Source: JBDHTO01 sp039808665
Lineage (GTDB): Bacteria; Pseudomonadota; Alphaproteobacteria; Paracaedibacterales; JAKBAR01
Assembly: GCA_039808665.1 (NCBI GenBank)
Contig: JBDHTO010000003.1
Coordinates: forward strand, 1-31,864
Direction of reading: 5' to 3'
Length of the DNA: 31,864 nt
A program made the translations under genes and the position numbers. This document shows, piece by piece, positions 29,373 to 31,864 of this stretch (its first letter is position 1; each line of letters starts with the position of its first letter). Under the pieces are notes generated by a model that was given only the letters and a program-made list of their open reading frames with translations, made no database searches and was not told where the DNA came from.

Positions 29373-31864
29373 GTGTGGACGTTGTTTAAAAACCTGACGC
29401 GTATTCTTGTGATGATTTCTCTGACGCTTTTGTCTGCTGTTGATGTGATGGCTGAGAAAAAGGGGAAAAAGGTCTCGTCTCAACAAAAAAAATCGAAAAA
29501 ACAATCGAAGTCAAAATCCCCTACAAAAAAAGCCCCCGAAAAAACAGATGACGAAAACTTCAAACTCATTGAGCAGGATCTCAAAGCGATTCAGGCGATG
29601 AATCGTGGGATGAGTGTGAATATGCCCGGAAGTGTCAACGCCCATGTGCAATCCCATAGTCCAGAACCTCCACAGCCCGTAACACGTATTGATGTGACGG
29701 ATAAGGGATTTCTCTTCAAATTTCCAAAACGCCCTGGGATGTCACTTGTGAACATTTATGGGGATTTTTGGCTGTTTTTTGATGAAAAATTTGATTTTTC
29801 AAAACCAACTCAATTTCCCATGGGGCTGCGGGATTTTCAAGATTACAGCACAAGCAGTTATTCCATTTATAAAATCCAGGTGGATAACCGTTATTGGCCC
29901 GTTATTTCCTTGCAAGGCCATGATTGGAAAATTGATTTTGTGACGATTCCACAAACGGCAAAGTCCAAAAAAATTGTGAACTGGCCAAACCGTCGTGATG
30001 ATCCGGTTAAGATTTTGATACCGAGTTATACAATGGATATTCTTTGGACGCACCCTGTTACGAAGGTTGATTATATCATTCTTACGTCACGTAAGTATGC
30101 GGGAGGTTTTGCACCCCATGAGGGGTTTCCTCAATTTGATGCTGTAGAGTCTTATCAAGGGCTTGGGATCATACCAAAGACAGACTCCCTTGTTGTGATG
30201 AAGGATGGGGACGGTGAAAATGTACTTATTTATGACGGTTTTGGCATTATTCCAAAGTCAGCCTCAAACATAAAAGCAACGATTTTTGTGGGTAACCGTT
30301 CGACACTTGCCCTGACAAAGGAAATAGAAAAACTTCGATCCGAAAAACAACAAACCCCCGAAATGATGTTTAGGCAAATTCATAGCTTTATAAAACTGGG
30401 TGTGTTTAATGAGGCAGGATTTAGAATCAAAGATTTAGAAACAGTGTGTCAGGGGAAGTGTAACACGATGCAGACGCAGCTGGATTTGATGAAATTGATG
30501 AGCGTGATCCTTTCGGATGATGATGAAAATCCTCTCAAAAAAGATACCTTTACCCTTCATGTGGGCCTGGGGGCAGAATTCTTTTTTTGGTATAACCTCT
30601 ATCACAAAAGACCCCAAAATTATGAAGTGGCATTAGAGCATTTTATTCCAAAATACCCGCGACATGTCAGAAACCGTATTGTAGAGATTTTACTCTCACT
30701 TCCCGATGAAAATGACAATCTTGAAAAATTGATCAAGGTTAAGGGCCTTGAGGAAAGGCTTGTCGATAGAGCAAAGCTCAAAATGGCACTCATGCCACCC
30801 ATAAGCCTAGTGGATTTAGAGGCGCTTGTTAAAAATTCTAAAATTCGGGAAATTCAGGGGGAAGCCCTCTTTGAACTTACAAAGGAGCGTCGTGCAACAG
30901 GGGAGTGGAAGGCAAAAGATGTGATCGAGAAAATGGTGCCCTTTCTCTTTTCCTATGGCGCCAAGGAAGTTGAGGCTAAGCTCTTTCTCGCCAATGCTTA
31001 CCGGGAGGTGGGTGACTATAACAAAGCAATACGTCTTTTAAAGGAGGTTCTATTTGAAGCTGGTGAAAACAAAGCGGAGGTAGACGAAAAAATAAAGGAA
31101 ACCTATCTGGCCTTTTTCAAAATGGTGACAGAAGGCGATTCCAAGAAAAAGCCCAAGCCCATGGATATCATTGCCTTTTTTAATGATTTTGGGCAGATGA
31201 ACCCCGAGGGGGAAGAGGGTCGTAAGATTATCATGGCCGTGGTGGATAGTTTTCAGGCTTTGTCCCTATTGCGTCCTGCAATCGAGGTTCTTTCCAAATA
31301 CCGTGAAGGGGAAAAGGATGAACCCTCTCAACGTCAGATGGCGCTTCGACTTGCGGAACTTCATGTGGAAAATAGAAACCCCGAAGGGGGGCAAAAAATG
31401 CTGGAGATTTTTGGGGAACCAAAATCTGAGGATGAGGTAAAAAAGGTCACCACCTTGAGGGTGGATATGGCAATTCTTGAGGGGAATCCTGCAAAAGGGT
31501 TGCCACTACTTGAAGGGAAAGAAGACACCTTTCATCTTGGGCTTAAACAAAAAATTCTGTGGATGATCCACGATTTTAAAGGAAGTTTTCAGGTTCTTAA
31601 GGATTTGGTGGAAAAACTGGAAACGGATAAAGAGGCGCGCGCCATGTATACGGCTCATTTGGCGGCGGTGAATGTGTTGATGTCTCCCCATCCCATGACG
31701 TTTGAGGATATGCGCATGCGTTATGGTCATTTGGTCAAGGGTACGGATCAAGAAACCATTTTCAATGTGCTCACCACACCGGATCAGGCAACACAGCAGG
31801 GCATGCGTGGGTTTGATGATTTAAAAGCCCTTCTCACATATGTGGAAGGGCTTTTAAAGAAGAA
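29373..31864 (+). CDS. Large exported helical-repeat (TPR-like) protein, 3' end outside window
   Basis: The frame opens at GTG 29373 (an in-frame TGA is at 29355) and runs 830 codons without a stop to the window edge. The signal peptide is MWTLFKNLTRILVMISLTLLSAVDVMA, cleaved at VMA-E near residue 27. A Lys/Ser/Gln-rich linker follows (28-60). Residues about 105-330 are beta-rich (GFLFKFPKRPGMSLVNIYGDFWLFFDEKFD region). From about 330 on the protein is helical with TPR-like units such as AKLFLANAYREVGDYNKAIRLLKEVL. Large periplasmic proteins with this build occur in Alphaproteobacteria without assigned function. No ribosome site is evident. It is divergent from the DUF4760-like gene across 102 bp. 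Confidence 0.78.
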   Translation, partial: MWTLFKNLTRILVMISLTLLSAVDVMAEKKGKKVSSQQKKSKKQSKSKSPTKKAPEKTDDENFKLIEQDLKAIQAMNRGMSVNMPGSVNAHVQSHSPEPPQPVTRIDVTDKGFLFKFPKRPGMSLVNIYGDFWLFFDEKFDFSKPTQFPMGLRDFQDYSTSSYSIYKIQVDNRYWPVISLQGHDWKIDFVTIPQTAKSKKIVNWPNRRDDPVKILIPSYTMDILWTHPVTKVDYIILTSRKYAGGFAPHEGFPQFDAVESYQGLGIIPKTDSLVVMKDGDGENVLIYDGFGIIPKSASNIKATIFVGNRSTLALTKEIEKLRSEKQQTPEMMFRQIHSFIKLGVFNEAGFRIKDLETVCQGKCNTMQTQLDLMKLMSVILSDDDENPLKKDTFTLHVGLGAEFFFWYNLYHKRPQNYEVALEHFIPKYPRHVRNRIVEILLSLPDENDNLEKLIKVKGLEERLVDRAKLKMALMPPISLVDLEALVKNSKIREIQGEALFELTKERRATGEWKAKDVIEKMVPFLFSYGAKEVEAKLFLANAYREVGDYNKAIRLLKEVLFEAGENKAEVDEKIKETYLAFFKMVTEGDSKKKPKPMDIIAFFNDFGQMNPEGEEGRKIIMAVVDSFQALSLLRPAIEVLSKYREGEKDEPSQRQMALRLAELHVENRNPEGGQKMLEIFGEPKSEDEVKKVTTLRVDMAILEGNPAKGLPLLEGKEDTFHLGLKQKILWMIHDFKGSFQVLKDLVEKLETDKEARAMYTAHLAAVNVLMSPHPMTFEDMRMRYGHLVKGTDQETIFNVLTTPDQATQQGMRGFDDLKALLTYVEGLLKK

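Noticed and set aside
1..31864. tRNA or rRNA genes, CRISPR arrays, insertion sequences, prophage or attachment sites
   Set aside because: I saw no tRNA or rRNA signatures, no regularly spaced repeats, no transposase or integrase, and no terminal inverted repeats. Codon use looks even across the window.

Overview
The window looks like a moderately AT-rich alphaproteobacterial chromosome segment. The ffs-dnaX pair, the aa3-type coxB-coxA genes, a short free-standing mlaD, a STAS-containing MCE permease operon and the MotB-like/OmpA protein are all at home in Alphaproteobacteria. Gene content and base composition would suit a host-associated lineage such as Holosporales, but that placement is inference. 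All 24 protein genes appear intact; two (dnaX at the left edge, a large exported protein at the right edge) are cut by the window.

Layout. 1-1.3 kb: SRP RNA followed by dnaX, both on the minus strand. 1.5-3.7 kb: a cold-shock protein with its own terminator, then a DEAD-box-type RNA helicase. 3.7-7.4 kb (minus): coxB, coxA and an FAD monooxygenase in one run. 7.6-11.8 kb (plus): an exported protein of unknown function, an isolated nuoA, plsC, a membrane-anchored unknown and a MotB/OmpA-like cell-envelope protein. 11.8-13.5 kb (minus): an exported protein with a nucleotidyltransferase core. 13.6-14.5 kb (plus): dps and a short mlaD. 14.5-16.4 kb (minus): acetyl-CoA synthetase. 16.5-19.9 kb (plus): a four-gene MCE lipid-transport operon behind a consensus sigma-70 promoter. 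19.9-21.1 kb (minus): acetyl-CoA acetyltransferase. 21.2-23.1 kb (plus): ornithine cyclodeaminase and arginase. 23.1-29.3 kb (minus): a DUF4760-like membrane protein and a type I secretion cassette of two ABC proteins plus an HlyD-type adaptor. 29.4 kb to the end (plus): the start of a large exported, helical-repeat-like protein.

How the genes work together. Respiration is represented by NuoA and CoxAB. Acs and thiolase handle acetate and acetoacetyl-CoA. Arginase plus ornithine cyclodeaminase would take arginine to proline with release of urea and ammonia. Two separate MCE proteins, PlsC and the MotB-like protein concern the envelope. The type I cassette exports an unknown substrate.

Most interesting points: a C8 run in dnaX placed at the end of the clamp-loader core, where slippage in either direction meets a stop within a few codons (a candidate gamma-form switch); an exported GlnE/DUF294-like nucleotidyltransferase; a CoxB whose CuA loop reads CWAIC instead of CSEIC; a type I exporter pair whose two ATPase signature motifs are changed at the same position; and overlap of the 3' ends in all five convergent gene pairs. 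I found no tRNA, rRNA, CRISPR array or insertion sequence. No stretch over 300 bases lacks a gene.
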